Shown here one piece after another: positions 1 to 12,603 of a DNA stretch of 64,000 bases. The position numbers and the translations under genes were made by a program. Under the pieces are notes generated by a model that did no database searches, had not been told where the DNA came from, and saw only the letters and a list, made by a program, of their open reading frames with translations. Position 1 is the stretch's first letter, and each line of letters begins with the position of its first letter. Source of the DNA: Folioceros fuciformis (lineage: Eukaryota > Anthocerotophyta > Anthocerotopsida > Anthocerotales); assembly GCA_049999805.1 (NCBI GenBank), contig JBNGIO010006371.1:21413-85412 (forward strand), given 5' to 3'.

Positions 1-1433
1 AATCCAACCTTCTCGCACCCGGTGTCACTCCCTCACACACACACACGCGCACACGCACACGCACGCGCGCCAGAAAACAAATCAATCAGCCACTCGCTCC
101 ACCTGGATTCCGCAATCCCTTCACCTCCCCGCACGCGGCAGCAGCAGCATCACCGACGCGCTCCCCTCTCCTCCAGCAGCGGCCGGCTCGGCAGCCGAAA
201 TGCGTGAGAGGCAACAATCGGAGCGCTCAACGCCCGTGTCAGAGGCAACCGGAGAGTAGCCCGCTCAGGCTTTAAAGCCCAGCCTTGTCGCCATCGCCGA
301 TCTCGCGTGCATGCTGGGGCTAGGGTTACGCTCACCAACTGTGGTTACCGAGGGACGAACTGCGACACGGGCAACTGCGGGCAGCCGCAGGTTTGAGCGG
401 CCCGTATCGGGCCTGGCGCAGCGAGGTGCGGCCGACCACCTGTCAGCGAGTGTGGAGCTGCCCGACTGGCGGGGAGTCAGCCCCACCCACCGCCACCGGT
501 TACCTCTACCGCGCCACCTCTACCGCAACCCCTCCCGCTGCAGTGACGTGAGACGATGGCGCCAAGAAGGTGCCTGGACGAGGACAAGGTGCAGCCATGG
601 CCGCGGGCCCGCCATCCTAGAGAACCCCTTCCCGCTTGTTTTCATAGAAAACGATGGACGGCGACTCTGTGGACCAGGGCAGAGGACTTTCGTTATCGGC
701 TCTCCCGTGGGGCTCTTGGCGTGCGCAGGCAGCCGACTGGCCTACTCCGCAACTGCTGTCCTTCATTGCTCTCCGTCTCATTCTTCAGCCAAGTCCTCCC
801 AACTCAACGACAACCCTTCTTCTGCCATGGCCAGTCATCCATGGCGGCCAAGAATTGCACTTCCGTCGTGAAGGCAGAGCACCAAGTCCACCTCGACGGC
901 GGCTGTGTTTCCAAGCAGGCAGCCGACCAATGGCTTTCGGATAGTCTTATCTCCTGGATTCTGGCCCGCCAGGAAGCATACAATATGGCCCGGCCTTGGG
1001 GATAGTGTTTTCCCAAGGAGTCGGATCGCGATGTCTGTCCCCAGCTTTCGTCAAGCAAGCTCCTCCATATTTTAAAACCCACGCTGTAAAGAAACATATG
1101 TATAACGGTCTCTTCTGTACTCAAGTCCATAATTGTCAGCTTAGCACTCTCTTTTTTACAATTCCCTTAGAGATTAGGTGTCCTTTTGGTCATGAAGAAG
1201 CTTTCATAAGCTCCCCACAATCAAGGAATGATTTAAGTACTATGCTCACCATGTCATCTTCCACTCTGGTTCATAAAACCACAATGGAAGATGAAGATGG
1301 AAGAGTCTTAACCAAAGCCAGGTCTAATGTGAGTCTAACTATGATCTAAATGTGAGCCTTTACCTTAAGTGGAAGGGTTTAAGTGAATTAGGGTAGAGGT
1401 ATAATATAAAGACATTATCCAACATGTTTATAG
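1..1433. other. Left-edge region without a recognised gene
   Basis: Positions 30-70 form a short CA/CG dinucleotide microsatellite. ORFs of up to 186 codons cross 300-1350 on both strands, but none has recognisable domains and they overlap one another in several frames. The stretch next to 1434 is probably 3' flank of the DUF1218 gene. I see no RNA gene here. Confidence 0.4.
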
Positions 1434-2374
1434 TTACAATGCATATGGACTAGCTTGTTGTGGAAATGCTGTCATTCCTACTTGGTTTTGCACAGTAGGT
1501 CTCCAGTCCTCTAGAGATTTTGCAAACAATATATAGTACAATAAACCAAAGATACAATTGAAGAAAATGAAAGCAGCTCCTGCTCCAAAGACTCCCTTTG
1601 ACATGGTTTTGCAAGTCAAGTATTGCCCAAAAGGCATGGCAGTTTTGGTGTGGATTGAATTGTGACTACATCCAGCTAGAAGGCATATCTCCGCAATGCT
1701 CCAACAAAGCCTACAGTTACCATAAACTAGTAATCATACTTGGATCACTTAATCACACATTCAGTTAGGAAAGATGCAATGCTACAACGTGGTGTAAGGA
1801 ATTTCTAGATCCTTTCCACTTGAGCCTACTTCAACTTTGTGAGTGCATGCTTTGTAGTCATGGGTGGTTTGAAGAGCACTCAGAATGCAAAGAATTTCAA
1901 AGCTTCATTCATCACTGAGTAAGAGGTTGTACATACCACACTAGTATGAAACTTATAATGCCACAAATCCGACCACACCCTGGCTTATGGGCGCCTCCAC
2001 AGCAATAACAACGTGTAGCACCCATTAATAGAAGGTGAGCTAAAATCAAAAACAGAAAAGAGAACGCTCCAAGACCTGTGGATACATCTGGCTTGTACTG
2101 GCAGGTGTACAATTTGGTTGTGTTGTCATACACAACAGTGGCCTACAAGATAAGCAAGATTTCAAGATTTCACATCTTGTGTGTCTATTGAATCCTAGTA
2201 GAAGAATTCAAAGCTGTAGCATTTAGAGAGCAAACCAACCAATGCAAAGATCATTCAACTAATGCAAAGATCACATACCGTGCTTCGCTTTTGCTCAGCG
2301 GAAACTGCACAAGAGAAAGCAATGACATACAAAATGAAAGAACTAATGCACACTAGTACAGATATTTTGCCCAT
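1434..2374 (-). CDS. DUF1218 four-helix membrane protein (MWL/DESIGUAL-like)
   Basis: Three exons on the minus strand (2374-2279, 2142-1937, 1710-1434) join in frame with GT-AG introns to about 192 residues. Four hydrophobic segments are visible: one at the start (MGKISVLVCISSFILYVIAF), one around residues 50-70 (SFLFLILAHLLLMGA), one across the exon 2/3 junction (ISFILVW then LCWSIAEICLLAG) and one near residue 145 (GVFGAGAAFIFFNCIFGLLY). Paired cysteines in the first loop and the CYCCGG stretch, and the C-terminal half, fit the plant DUF1218 family. Characterised members in flowering plants (MWL1/2, DESIGUAL) affect lignin in walls or leaf symmetry; which role applies here is unknown. The start codon directly precedes a signal-anchor-like helix. 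The exon joins are inferred from splice sites and continuity of the family pattern. Confidence 0.85.
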
Positions 2375-3483
2375 GATATGCTCCACAGTTTTCAAGTTTC
2401 TGTTTCAGTTTGAGCTTAAGCTGATTCATAGGTCAAGATTCATACAATGCTTTGATTCACACAACACTTTTGTCTTGTTCAACATGCATCATGATTTTCT
2501 TGAACACCTTCAATCTAGTTTCTCAATTCCACTTTTGTCTGCCTTGGGTAGCTTTAATATGCGGCTCAACACAAAGCATAACAATAAGATCTTTAGCAAG
2601 CTCTCAACAAAGAATGAGACATTGTCCGTCATTGCTTGGCCACACTTGTTTGTCATGTTGTTGTAGATGATATTTACATAATGGAATGCTTGATGCGTTC
2701 CCTGACCACATATTTGTATCACTACATTGTGGCTAGATGAGGTGATCACAGTTGCAAAATTCTTCCCCACTCATTTGATGTACCTTAAGCTCTTTGAGCC
2801 ACTTCACAAGCTTTGGATTTTTCAATGGGTGTGTTTGTTTTGCCTTTTGTAAGATCATTAGTACATTCTTCTTTTTAGATGCTAGTATGGAATATGAGAG
2901 GCAAGCTTTGTGTGATCTGATGTGATTTTTCTGATTTTTTAATTTTAAATTTATAGTGATTTTCGGGTGTAACTGCGTGAGTTGAGGAAATTTTAATTTA
3001 ATTCTAATATACATATTTATTTAAACTAATTATTTTTTCAAGCTAATTAGATAGGTGATAAGGGCCATATGGAATTAGTGCAGTTACGGGTTCAATTCGC
3101 TGTTTCCCGGGTTGGGTTTCATTTGCCATTGTACAAGCCTCCTGAAATCGCAATCTCTGCGGTGCCAAGATCGTAACGAACGGACCGTTCTTTGTCTGAA
3201 TTTTCTGTGACGTGTATACAGAATGAAGCAGACGAGCTGGGAGGGCAACAGCAGGTCGGGAAAACGTACTCGGTTGGAAGGGACACCGAAGATGTGCATC
3301 ACTGGGAGGTTTGGGAGCCATGGTTAAGGTGGCCTAAGTGTTTCCCGGAGATCTCGGTTCAATTCTGACGCACGGCGGTGGTGTCAGCAGTGGCTTCCAG
3401 TGTGGTGAGTGAGAGAGAGTCTTGAAGCCGGACGGATTGTTGGAAGGTCTGATCCCTCGCTGGTTCTGAGACTCACCTGCTGG
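2375..3483. other. Intergenic region, DUF1218 / PPR divergent interval
   Basis: The interval separates the minus-strand DUF1218 gene from the plus-strand PPR gene and should hold both promoters. The part near 2930-3050 is AT-rich. ORFs here are short and mutually overlapping. No conserved protein or RNA is recognised. Confidence 0.4.
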
Positions 3484-5904
3484 ATGGGGCAAGCCATGAA
3501 GTCTGTAGTATCAGCATCACGCTTGCGCTCTGCACCGAGGGTGTACCGAAGTAGTAAGAATGGTGGCCATAGCTTACGGAATCGGGAGAACGGCACCAAA
3601 AGCGGAAGGAAGGAAGGTCAGTGGTTGCCGTGATGCAGAATATTGGAGTTTGCATCTGATGCACAATTTAGGAGATTCGCAGACTTTGAATTGCCGGTGT
3701 CACACTTGTAACACTTGCCTTCATGCAGGGTTGCAGGTAGTAGAGCTCACTTGGGAGCTATGGCGAAGCTGTGTAAGGAGGGATGTGTGCGTGAGGCTCT
3801 CTCTGTCCTGGAAGCACGCAACCAGCAAGGCATGTGTGTGTACGACAAGAACGTGTTCCATCAGCTTTTGCACCGCTCCATCCAGGCCAAGGATTTGGGA
3901 ATAGGCAGGGAAGTACATGGGCTTATTGTCAGAACTGGGTTTGAGGCAAACCCTGCTTTAGGAAACCACCTGATTCGAATGTATGCTGTTTGTGGGAGTC
4001 TGCTGGAAGCCACGGAAGTGTTCAGGAACCTTCCAACACCGGATGTTTTCTCGTGGACTGCTCTTATTACGGGATTTGTTAAGCATGGGCAAAGTGAACA
4101 GGCTTTGAAGCTTTACGAGCAGATGCAGGTCTCAAGCGTGAAACCGGATAACTACATCTATGTCGCGGTGATTGGAGCATGTGCGACAACTGCCGCTTTG
4201 GCTCAAGGGAAGCTAATCCATGGTCATGTCCGGGAAAGTGGCTTTGGTTCACATGTCTACATTGGGAACTCTCTTATTGATATGTACGCCAAGTGTCAAA
4301 GCCTTGAGGATGCACGCAACGTGTTTGACTCAATGCCGACCAGGGATCTTATTTCGTGGAATTCGATGATTGGAGGGTATGTGCAGCAGGGGCTGAATCA
4401 GATGGCCTTTGAATTGTTTGACCAAATGCAGAAAGAGGGCATTGCCCCAGACAGACTTACCTTTCTCAGCATTTTAAAAGCATGCTGTAACACACAAGCC
4501 CTGACTCAAGGCAAGCTGATCCATGCTCAATTGTTGCAGTGTGGTTTTGGATCAGATGCATATATCGGTTCCACTCTCATTGACATGTATTGCAAGTGCG
4601 GGAGCCTGGAGGATGCGCGGAGCGTGTTTGACAATGTGCGTACAAGAGATGTGGCACTTTGGAATGCCATAATCACTGGATACTCTCATCAGGTTCTCGG
4701 TCAAGAAGCAATGGACTTGTTCCAGCAGATGCAAGCAGAGGGCTTTCTGCCAAATCGAGTGACGTATCTCAGTGTCCTAAAAGCGTGCTCTGGTACAGCT
4801 GCACTAGATCTGTTGAAGGTGATTCACTCACACATCAGGGAGACTGCATTCAAGATGGACGTGTTTTTAGGGAGCACTCTGATTGACATGTATGCCAAAT
4901 GCAGGAGCCTCCAGGAGGCTCGCAGTGTCTTTGAGCGACTGCCTGCTAGAGACCTTGTATCGTGGACAACACTGATCAGGGGGTACGTGGAGAACGACAA
5001 CCTGAAGGAGGCTATCCAGCTGTTTCACCAAATGCAACAACAGGGCTTGCATCCAGACAAGGTTACTCTGGTGAGCATACTCAAAGCTTGTGGGAATGCG
5101 GCTGCGCTGGATCAAGGCAAGAGCCTTCATGCACACGTCGTGGACCAGGGACTTGATTCGGACACAGCAGTTTCCAACACCCTCATTGACATGTATGCCA
5201 AGTGCGGCAGTCTGGGTCATGCACGGTCCGTGTTTGACAGGCTGACAAACAAAGATCAGGCCTCATGGACTGTCGCCATCGCAGCACACTGTCAGCACGG
5301 GGATGTCCAAGAGGCTTTGCGACTGTTTCATGCAATGCAGCTGGAAGGACAGCGTCCGGACAGAATTACATTTGTCTGCCTACTTTCTGCCTGTAGCCAT
5401 GTTGGTTGTGTGTATGAGGGTATACGACTGTTCCAATCCATGTCCCATGTGTCTGGGACCGTCCCGGACATGGAGCACTATTCCTGCATGGTAGACCTTC
5501 TGGGCCGGGCTGGGTACTTGTCTGAGGCAGAGGAACTGATCAGCAAAATGCCCTCTGAACCTGGGGCTGTGGTTTTGACATCTTTGCTGGGAGCTTGTCG
5601 GACACACGGCGATGTGGAGCTCGGCAGGCGATTGTTTGAGTCCATAATGAAGCTCGATTCTAGCAACTCCGGTGCATACATGCTCATGGCACACATCTAC
5701 GCTGAAGCTGGGCTGTGGGATGCTAAGGCAGATATCATGAGGATGATGCGGAGCGCCTGCGCGAACAAGGAGGTGGGACGAACGTGGATGACATTTGGTG
5801 CCGAGGTACACACTTTTGTAGTCGAGGACACATTGCATTCCGAGAGGCGACAAATTTATGACACCATTGAGAAACTCATGTTAGAGATCCATTTGCTGAA
5901 CTGA
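3484..5904 (+). CDS. PLS-class PPR protein with E-type C-terminus, no DYW domain
   Basis: The long exon (to 5904) encodes tandem P-L-S pentatricopeptide motifs, seen as repeating NSLIDMYAKCGSLEDAR, VFDxMPxRDxxSWNxMIxGY and FxxMQxEGxxPDxxTFxSILKAC blocks at about 100-residue triplet spacing. After the last motifs come an E domain and a short E+ part (EVHTFVVEDTLHSER) that stops before any DYW deaminase. The open exon alone gives 729 residues from 3715. A better model adds a first exon at 3484-3616: ATG, then a Ser/Arg-rich basic leader (SVVSASRLRSAPRVYRSS) like an organellar transit peptide, then a 120-base intron with GT at 3617 and AG before 3737, in matching phase, giving about 766 residues. 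PPR proteins of this class bind single-stranded organellar RNA, usually to specify C-to-U editing. Lacking DYW, it would need a deaminase partner in trans if it edits. The target is not predictable by eye. Confidence 0.9.
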
Positions 5905-6809
5905 CCGAAGCCTCTGGATCTTTTTGTCCAACCTGTCGACTGTGCATTGTGGAAACGCTTAAGGAGCTGCACCGGGGAAATCCCTATCTGAAGATCAAGT
6001 TGCTTGTCACAGCCATAGTCCTGCTGGAAGACCATGCGCTATCGACAGCGTTAAAATGCCAGCTAGGAACAGATATCGACCCCCTCAAACAACAAGAGGC
6101 GTTGTTAGGATGACTTCACACTCAACCGTAATTAGCTCAACCGTGTGCTCAGTCTGGGGATCAGGCGCATGCACATGGTTGACAAAGAAGCGATTGAGCA
6201 ACGCAACCAGTTGATCACACATTTCCATGAGGGTTCAGGTTGCGCTGTTAAGGCTGTTCGATCATCCAAGTCTCCATCCTAGTCATCAACGACGTCAGAA
6301 TTTCGAAAGAAGTTAGTAAGTGGGACTTCTGTAGGTAAAAAACAGGCCTGTTGGGCCTCAGAGTGAGTCTCAAGTCAAGGCTCACCTTGGGTGGATGCCT
6401 GTCTCTCAAGACGGGAACAGATTAGCAAGCACGATAGAGTGCCCGACGATGTGCATGCGTGACACCAGAGCCACTGTGCAAGACCCTAGACATGTGGCAC
6501 GGTCTGCAGTATGGTTCTGCGAGTTCAAGAGAATTAATCAGGTCACAGCTTTGAAATCGAAACTTGTCCTTGGAAGGTCCAACTCACAGCTCAAGAAGCA
6601 TGGAAAAAAGGCATCACAGTTATTCAAGGTCTCATTTGACATACGCAACGACAAATGCCTCCAAGCCGAAAGTTCACCTGTTTTCGGCAGTCACTTAAAG
6701 CAAAAGATATCCTAACGAGGAATACCTATCTCCTACCAACTTCCTCCAGCAGGAAGCTTGCTTATCCTTGGTCGCAAGTGCTCCCACTACGACAGCTTCC
6801 GGGCACACA
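5905..6809. other. Convergent 3' flanks of the PPR and SmD2 genes
   Basis: Between the PPR stop and the SmD2 stop. No frame after the PPR stop resembles a DYW domain, so the short C-terminus is not a simple frameshift. One 106-codon ORF at 6395-6715 has no recognisable features. Confidence 0.4.
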
Positions 6810-7479
6810 TTACTTCGGATTCCTCAACACAATAATAACAGAGTCACCTCGAAGAAACATCTTGCTGATGAATCTGTCCTTGTTCACCGGCTGCGCCTTC
6901 TTCTTTCCCTTCCCTGTCTTGGGAACCTGCAACCATGACAGCCGTTCCAGCTAAGTAGCGGGCACCACGTTATCCAACGCTACCACAGAGCACTCTGATA
7001 CACAAGCCTATCAGGCACCAGCACATCATCACCAAAATCCAGTGAACACTCAAAGACCTCGTCCAACAAAGGGCTTAAGAAAGCGTACTTCTGTCCACAT
7101 CTCCCTCACGTTCTCCAGCACCATGTTACAGTGTCTGTCGAACGCCTTCACTCTTCCAAGCAGTTTCTTATTATTCCGGCAATTTATCAACACCTGCACA
7201 GCCAGTAGCCAGGTTCGTCAAAAGGGACAGTGTGAAGCACCCGGCGACACGCTCGCGGCACTTCGCCGCAACAGTCGCCACTAACCTGAGTGTTATTCTT
7301 CACACTCATAGTGAGAACGGAAAGCGGCCCTGTGCTAAATTCTTGCTCCTCCGTCTTTTCCTGAGGAAATCAACACAGCAGACATGAGTTCCGCACCCGC
7401 ACAACAAGCCGCTCAATCTGAGATTGACGAGTGAACATACCGCGTCCTCTTCCATCGGTCTTGCCCCAACGCCCGACAT
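6810..7479 (-). CDS. SMD2: Small nuclear ribonucleoprotein Sm D2
   Basis: Four small exons (7479-7441, 7360-7286, 7193-7089, 6926-6810), all joined in phase 0, encode 111 residues, close to the usual 105-118 for SmD2. Segments match the family almost residue for residue: [50 protein letters not shown] (Sm1 motif), the basic loop KTGKGKKK, and [20 protein letters not shown] (Sm2 motif). SmD2 is part of the heteroheptameric Sm ring that assembles on U1, U2, U4 and U5 snRNA and works in nuclear pre-mRNA splicing. The first exon codes only 13 residues; the ATG at 7479 is preferred because the peptide it opens (ARPMEEDA) matches the usual SmD2 N-terminus. A triple telo-box lies about 460 bases upstream. 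The gene is easy to miss because no single exon forms a long ORF. Confidence 0.95.
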
Positions 7480-8910
7480 CGCTCCAAGCTCAGACACCAC
7501 TGCTCTCAAACGCGACAACACCAGCAACGACGTGTTTGAGAAATAGGGTCCCTTCTGAGCTCTATTTGGAACTCGCTTCAGTTCTAAACGGGAAGTAAAA
7601 GAGCCACTCGTAGCCTGTGAGACATCAAACCGCTTTGAATAGGTTTCAAGAAGAAAAGAAAAAGAAAAAGAAGAGAAACCGTGAGCCTATGACCTTAAGC
7701 GTTAGAGTCGCCTGCGTCTCAATCTCTGAATCCTATTGGGAACGGACCATCTTAGCTCCTCATTACAATCTTCAACTTATAATGATAGTTTTATAAAATA
7801 AATATTTCAATATGGGTTTGACTTTTGGGGTAATATTTTATTTAATAATGTTTTATAAACCTAGGCTCTCTTTCCTCTTATGTGGGAACCATATGTATCT
7901 TACGGATGTATGGATGTGTGGGTAGGCTACACTTAACCCTAAACCCTAAACCCTAGGACGCCATGGATGATGGATGTGATGAGATCATGGATCATGGATG
8001 TGTGTACCTTTTTGATCTTTAGGGCACAATCCATCTTTTGGAGTAGATGGATTTTTAATCCATCTACTCTAATGGATTTTAAAAATTAAATTAAGATAAT
8101 GAACTGATATCACGTACTGAAACGTTGTCATTTTGGAAAGATAGAGGAGAGTTTGGGAAATGCTTGCGATGGTAGAGGTGAGCCACACAATCACAAAATG
8201 CACGTAGAGCATGGCAGAGTAGGGAGCATGTTGGACCTGAAAAAGCTCTTGTCGATTCCGACATGGTGCAGGTGCAGGTGCAGGGATGTACATGGTGCCT
8301 ACCTGTCCTGCATTGTTTTCACCGCAACAAAGACACTTTGCATACGCAAATGTCCGCACTCGGACTGTCTGCTGTTGCTGTCGTCAAGCCTGGAGCTGGG
8401 CAGATATGGTTCAGTCTTTGTCCTGTACAACAGTATTAGTAGGTAGCCCTGCAGGGGAATTGTATGCTAGCGAGGATTGACGCTGGGACGAATCAGAGAG
8501 TGCGAAAGCAGGCAAGCCACCATCTTCCTCGCCCAGGATCAGCTGGTAATGCCTGGAGTGTGTGTACGTTATCATGAGTTTTTTGGCCTGTTAAACGTGT
8601 GTGTCCGTGTGAGAATCGATGGAGGAGCTTCACGACGGCCACGGCTCTTCAGAGGCTATCCCCGCCTGGACCGTAGCGGGACACATAATTGGGCTGAGGC
8701 AGCTGGGCTGTCGTAGTCGGGGTCGAGGCCCTCCGTCCCGGTCGTGGAGATAGGCCTGGCTCGTGGGGCCGGCGGGCCGGCCGGCAGGCAGGCAGGCAGG
8801 ATGGAAGTCTCTGTCGCAGTTGCTCGGGCGGGCCTAAAAGTATTTGTGGGTGATGGATTTGTGGGTGCAATTCGGGTGCAGCGATTCCCGTTCGTGGGCC
8901 TGCGGGAAAG
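7480..8910. other. SmD2 / carboxypeptidase divergent intergenic region
   Basis: The region holds the 5' side of SmD2 (left) and of the serine carboxypeptidase gene (right). It includes an A/G-rich stretch near 7640-7680, AT-rich sequence at 7770-7860, the telo-box run at 7935-7955, ATGGATG-like direct repeats at 7900-8060, GTGCAG repeats near 8265-8285 and a GGCA microsatellite near 8775-8800. No convincing gene is seen. Confidence 0.5.
7934..7956. promoter_or_regulatory. Triple telo-box (AACCCTA)n
   Basis: Three consecutive AAACCCT-type units occur here, identical to the plant telomere repeat but far too short for a telomere. Short telo-boxes are common promoter elements of plant ribosome and RNP genes. 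It sits about 460 bases upstream of SmD2. Confidence 0.6.
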
Positions 8911-11526
8911 ATGGCGGCCTGGTGGAGCCGGGGCGTCGTCTTGTTTTGCGTTCTTGTGGCGGCGGCTGTGCCGTTCAAGAAGGAGGTGGGCGGTGTAGAA
9001 GCCGCATTGGATTCAAGAAAGCTTCTTGGCTTCGACAGTGCCGACCAGGTAATGCCATGGGCGTGGTGGGTGTGGAATGCTGCAATGTACGAAGTTGTTG
9101 TGGGTTGTTGGGGGGCCGGGGGGAATTCGTTGGTTTCTGGTTGGGAATTCGAGCGGAAGCTGTGCCGGTCCTCTTCAGGACGACGGAAGCGTGAAGGAGG
9201 CCTCACAGCCGGTTCTGGTGGCCGGGGCCGAGCGGGATCGGGTCGATCGGCTCCCGGGGCAGCCTGATGTGGAGTTCCTGCAGTTTGCGGGCTACGTGAC
9301 GGTGAACGAGAGCAACGGGAGGGCCTTCTTTTACTGGCACTTCGAGGCCGAGGACAACGCCAGTTCCAAGCCACTGCTGCTCTGGCTCAATGGAGGTGGG
9401 ATTGTGGATTTTGGAAGGATTCGAATTTGGTTTTGAATGCTGGCGGAAATGGGAGTTGAAATTCTATCTTTGCGATGCAGGCCCTGGATGCTCCTCGGTG
9501 GCCTTCGGTGCGTCCGAGGAGCTTGGGCCGTTTCGGATCAACCGCACGGCGAATTCCTTGTTCCGGAATCACTTCGCTTGGAACAAATGTATGATTCGAT
9601 CGCTGCCCAGGATGTGAAGCCCTGCTGTGTGTGTGCCTTTTGGTCTTCGTTAGCTGGGATGTTGTGCTGAATCCTGGATAATCATGAGTGTTGCAATGGT
9701 CGTGGTGGTAGTGGCAAACCTGATCTTCGTGGAGTCTCCTGCGGGCGTGGGATTCTCCTACTCCAACAAATCCCTCGATTATGTCACAGGCGACGCGCAA
9801 ACTGGTACGACTACTGTCTGACCTTGGATGCCATCCATTTAATGATCAACCAGTTCCAGTCTCGTCTGCTTTTGTCTCACGAATCTCCGACGGAAAACAT
9901 TCTCTGCACATGATCCAGCTGCGGACAATCTCCAGTTTGTGCTGAGGTGGTTTGAGAGATTCCCCCAATACCAGAACCGGGACTTCTACATAAGTGGAGA
10001 GAGCTACGCAGGTAACGCTCCTTCCCACCTTCCTTCCTTGGGCTGGAAGATCTCTTGCTCTCAAACCACTCACAATGTGAGCTGTCACTCAGGTCACTAC
10101 GTCCCTCAGCTGGCAAAACTCCTGTACGAATACATCGCCAACCAGACCAACCCCACCATCAACTTCAAGGGCTTCCTGGTACCACGAATCTTCTTTCCTT
10201 CTGTTCTCCACACTCAGCAAAGTCGATCTCTCGACAGTTGGGCTAAAGACCTGGTGGATCTCTCCAATGCATGCAGGTGGGCAACGCTGTTACAGACAAT
10301 CTTCAGGACAATATCGGGACGGTGGATTACTGGTGGACGCATGCACTGATATCAGATGAGACACACGCCGCCATCCTGGCATCGTGCAATTTCACCGTCA
10401 GTACCTTCTCAGATGACTGCAACTCGTATCTGGACCAAGCAATTAATCTAGAATTTGGGAACATAGACTCGTACAGCATTTACTCACCTATATGCAACAG
10501 TTCATCGAACTCCATCACTCACTCCAGGTCCAGTGTTAAGGCGACATCAAATTCCATCCATCGCCGCCTCGGCCCGGTTCGTGTACCAGCCTGCCTATTT
10601 CAAGCTTTCACCTTCCTTTTGGCCTTTGATGTTCTAGTTCCTTCTATGCTAGTCCTGACCCATGGATTCCATGCCGTTTGTATGCTCCTCTTCAACCCTT
10701 TCTACTTCCGGCTCTTTTCTCCCCACAGCTCCGTCATCCCCTCGCAGGATATGATCCTTGTTCCGAGAACTATGCCGAAATTTATTACAATAGACTAGAC
10801 GTCCAACAGGCTCTTCATGTCACCACCACCACAAAAACCATTCCATGGACAGCTTGCAAGTAATGCACGAAAGATTTTCGTTTTCGTTTCTGTTAAGTAT
10901 GCACTAATTGGTCCAGTTCTTTTATTAAAAGTATGATTTCTTAGTGGTACTAATTAGGACATGGTTAACACGTTGCTCCATGTCAGTATGTCGATCAATG
11001 AAAATTGGCAGGACTCCGAGGACTCTATACTACCCATATACAAGGAGCTCATTGCAGCTGGTTTGCGCATTTGGGTGTTCAGGTAGCATTTTGTTTGTTC
11101 TTTGCTTGCTTTTGAAAACTCTCCGATGTCAGTCTTATGAGGTGATAATGTGATTGGACAGCGGAGATACGGATGCTGTTGTTCCAGTCACAGCAACTAG
11201 ATATTCCTTGAATAAACTGAATCTGACTATTGAAGTTCCTTGGTATCCGTGGTATGTTCATGGCGAGGTATGGTTAGGCTTAGAGATTTGTGACACAAGC
11301 ATTGAGAATTTTGTGAATCTTTGTGATGTAAGCATGGAGAAGTTCTGTATTAATGCCACCAATCTTCATGTAGGTGGGAGGGTGGACGCAACAGTACTCA
11401 GGTTTAACCTTTGTGACAACAAGAGGAGCAGGACATGAGGTTCCTGATATTCAACCGCGGCGGGCGTTTGAGCTTGCCAGAAGTTTCCTTCATGGGGTTG
11501 CCTTATCAAACTCCATAAGGTCTTGA
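8911..11526 (+). CDS. Serine carboxypeptidase-like protein (peptidase family S10)
   Basis: Eleven exons join in frame to 506 residues: 8911-9048, 9179-9395, 9481-9588, 9712-9804, 9919-10011, 10093-10178, 10277-10576, 10729-10859, 10987-11082, 11162-11267, 11374-11526. The N-terminus ([18 protein letters not shown]) is a secretory signal peptide. Family landmarks appear in order: [13 protein letters not shown] (oxyanion hole and substrate binding), [32 protein letters not shown] with the nucleophile Ser, the VGNAVTD block, [30 protein letters not shown] with the catalytic Asp, and GAGHEVP with the catalytic His. All triad residues are present, so an active vacuolar or secreted carboxypeptidase, or an acyltransferase of the same fold, is expected. 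The conserved C-terminus looks like the SCPL25-35-type (class II) branch, but the sub-class is inference. The exon 7/8 junction is the least certain, as the linker loop is poorly conserved. Confidence 0.93.
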
Positions 11527-12603
11527 TAATCTCCTCAAGAGCTCACTCCAGGGTTTCGCTCGAAGTTTGAATTAGTATAGCTGCTGCAGTCTTCGATATG
11601 CATTTTCACATTGATATCTTCACATATTGTGAACACATATTGTGAAGAGATACAAAAAGCGGGCATAGATCCGTCAGAAGCCTGACCAAGCAATCGCTGC
11701 GATAGGTTTTGAGGAGAGTAGCATTGTTGAAATTTTCGAGGCAACGGTCGCAACCAGTTCCCTTCACGAGTAGAGGATCCTAACCAGCCTAGTCACCTCC
11801 TAATAACTCATTCAGACTGCCTGAGTCATGGGCAATTTTTTGCGTGTATCTGCAATCCGTGCGTTGTAGCACGGCTTAGGTAGAGGCCGCTGAATGGCAT
11901 GGGCCGGCAGCTTAATTGGGCGACAGCCGAAGCACATTATCTGCTGAAGCTTCAATTGAAGAGGATATGGACTGGAGCGAGGATATAGGGGAAAACCCTG
12001 ATACGTAGTCAGCAATCCTGGGTTGCTCAGCTCATGGCATATTTGACACTCATACCAGGGTCTCATACCCTGAAATCCTGGAGCTTGAAAAGTATCTTCC
12101 CTGATGGAACTTGAAAACACTCTGCGTGCCCCTTCCTCAAATTGCATGCTGCTATGCGACCAGCAAAGTAACTTTCTGGCAGGGCACAGCATCACCCCAG
12201 GACTTTCAACTGTATCAACCCCAGGGCTCCGGAACCGGGATAATCAATGGTGACAGACAGGGCAAAACTCTCGTCTGTTGCTCCTGAAACCTGAACCCCA
12301 CTTGACTTGCTTGGCACAAACTCGATGCAAAAGGCAACCCAAATCGTCACTCAGCGGCAGCGAATGCTGTAGCTAAAGCATTTGGGAAAGGCAACAATAG
12401 ACGTGGGCATACCCTGTCAAATTGGCAGCCTCGACAAAGCCCAGACCTACATCTCTGCATTGTGAGTCTAGACAAATAATCCTCCAGACTTTGGTGTTTT
12501 AATCTTGGCAAAAACCTGAGTTGACGCAGCCAAAGCACTTCAACGGCAAGGTCATAGAATGGATGCTCGAATTAAAACATTTCTGAGATGGGTTCCCACA
12601 CCT
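11527..12603. other. Convergent 3' flanks of carboxypeptidase and RING genes
   Basis: About 1.1 kb between two stop codons of opposing genes. The ORFs present (up to 127 codons, minus strand) show no domains or conserved look. I see no gene here. Confidence 0.4.

Noticed and set aside
5905-6120. A frameshifted DYW domain after the first PPR gene
   Set aside because: None of the three downstream frames shows the expected His-x-Glu or Cys-x-x-Cys deaminase motifs or the terminal Asp-Tyr-Trp.
7935-7955. Telomere or subtelomere
   Set aside because: Only three units, surrounded by ordinary genes; a promoter telo-box explains it better.
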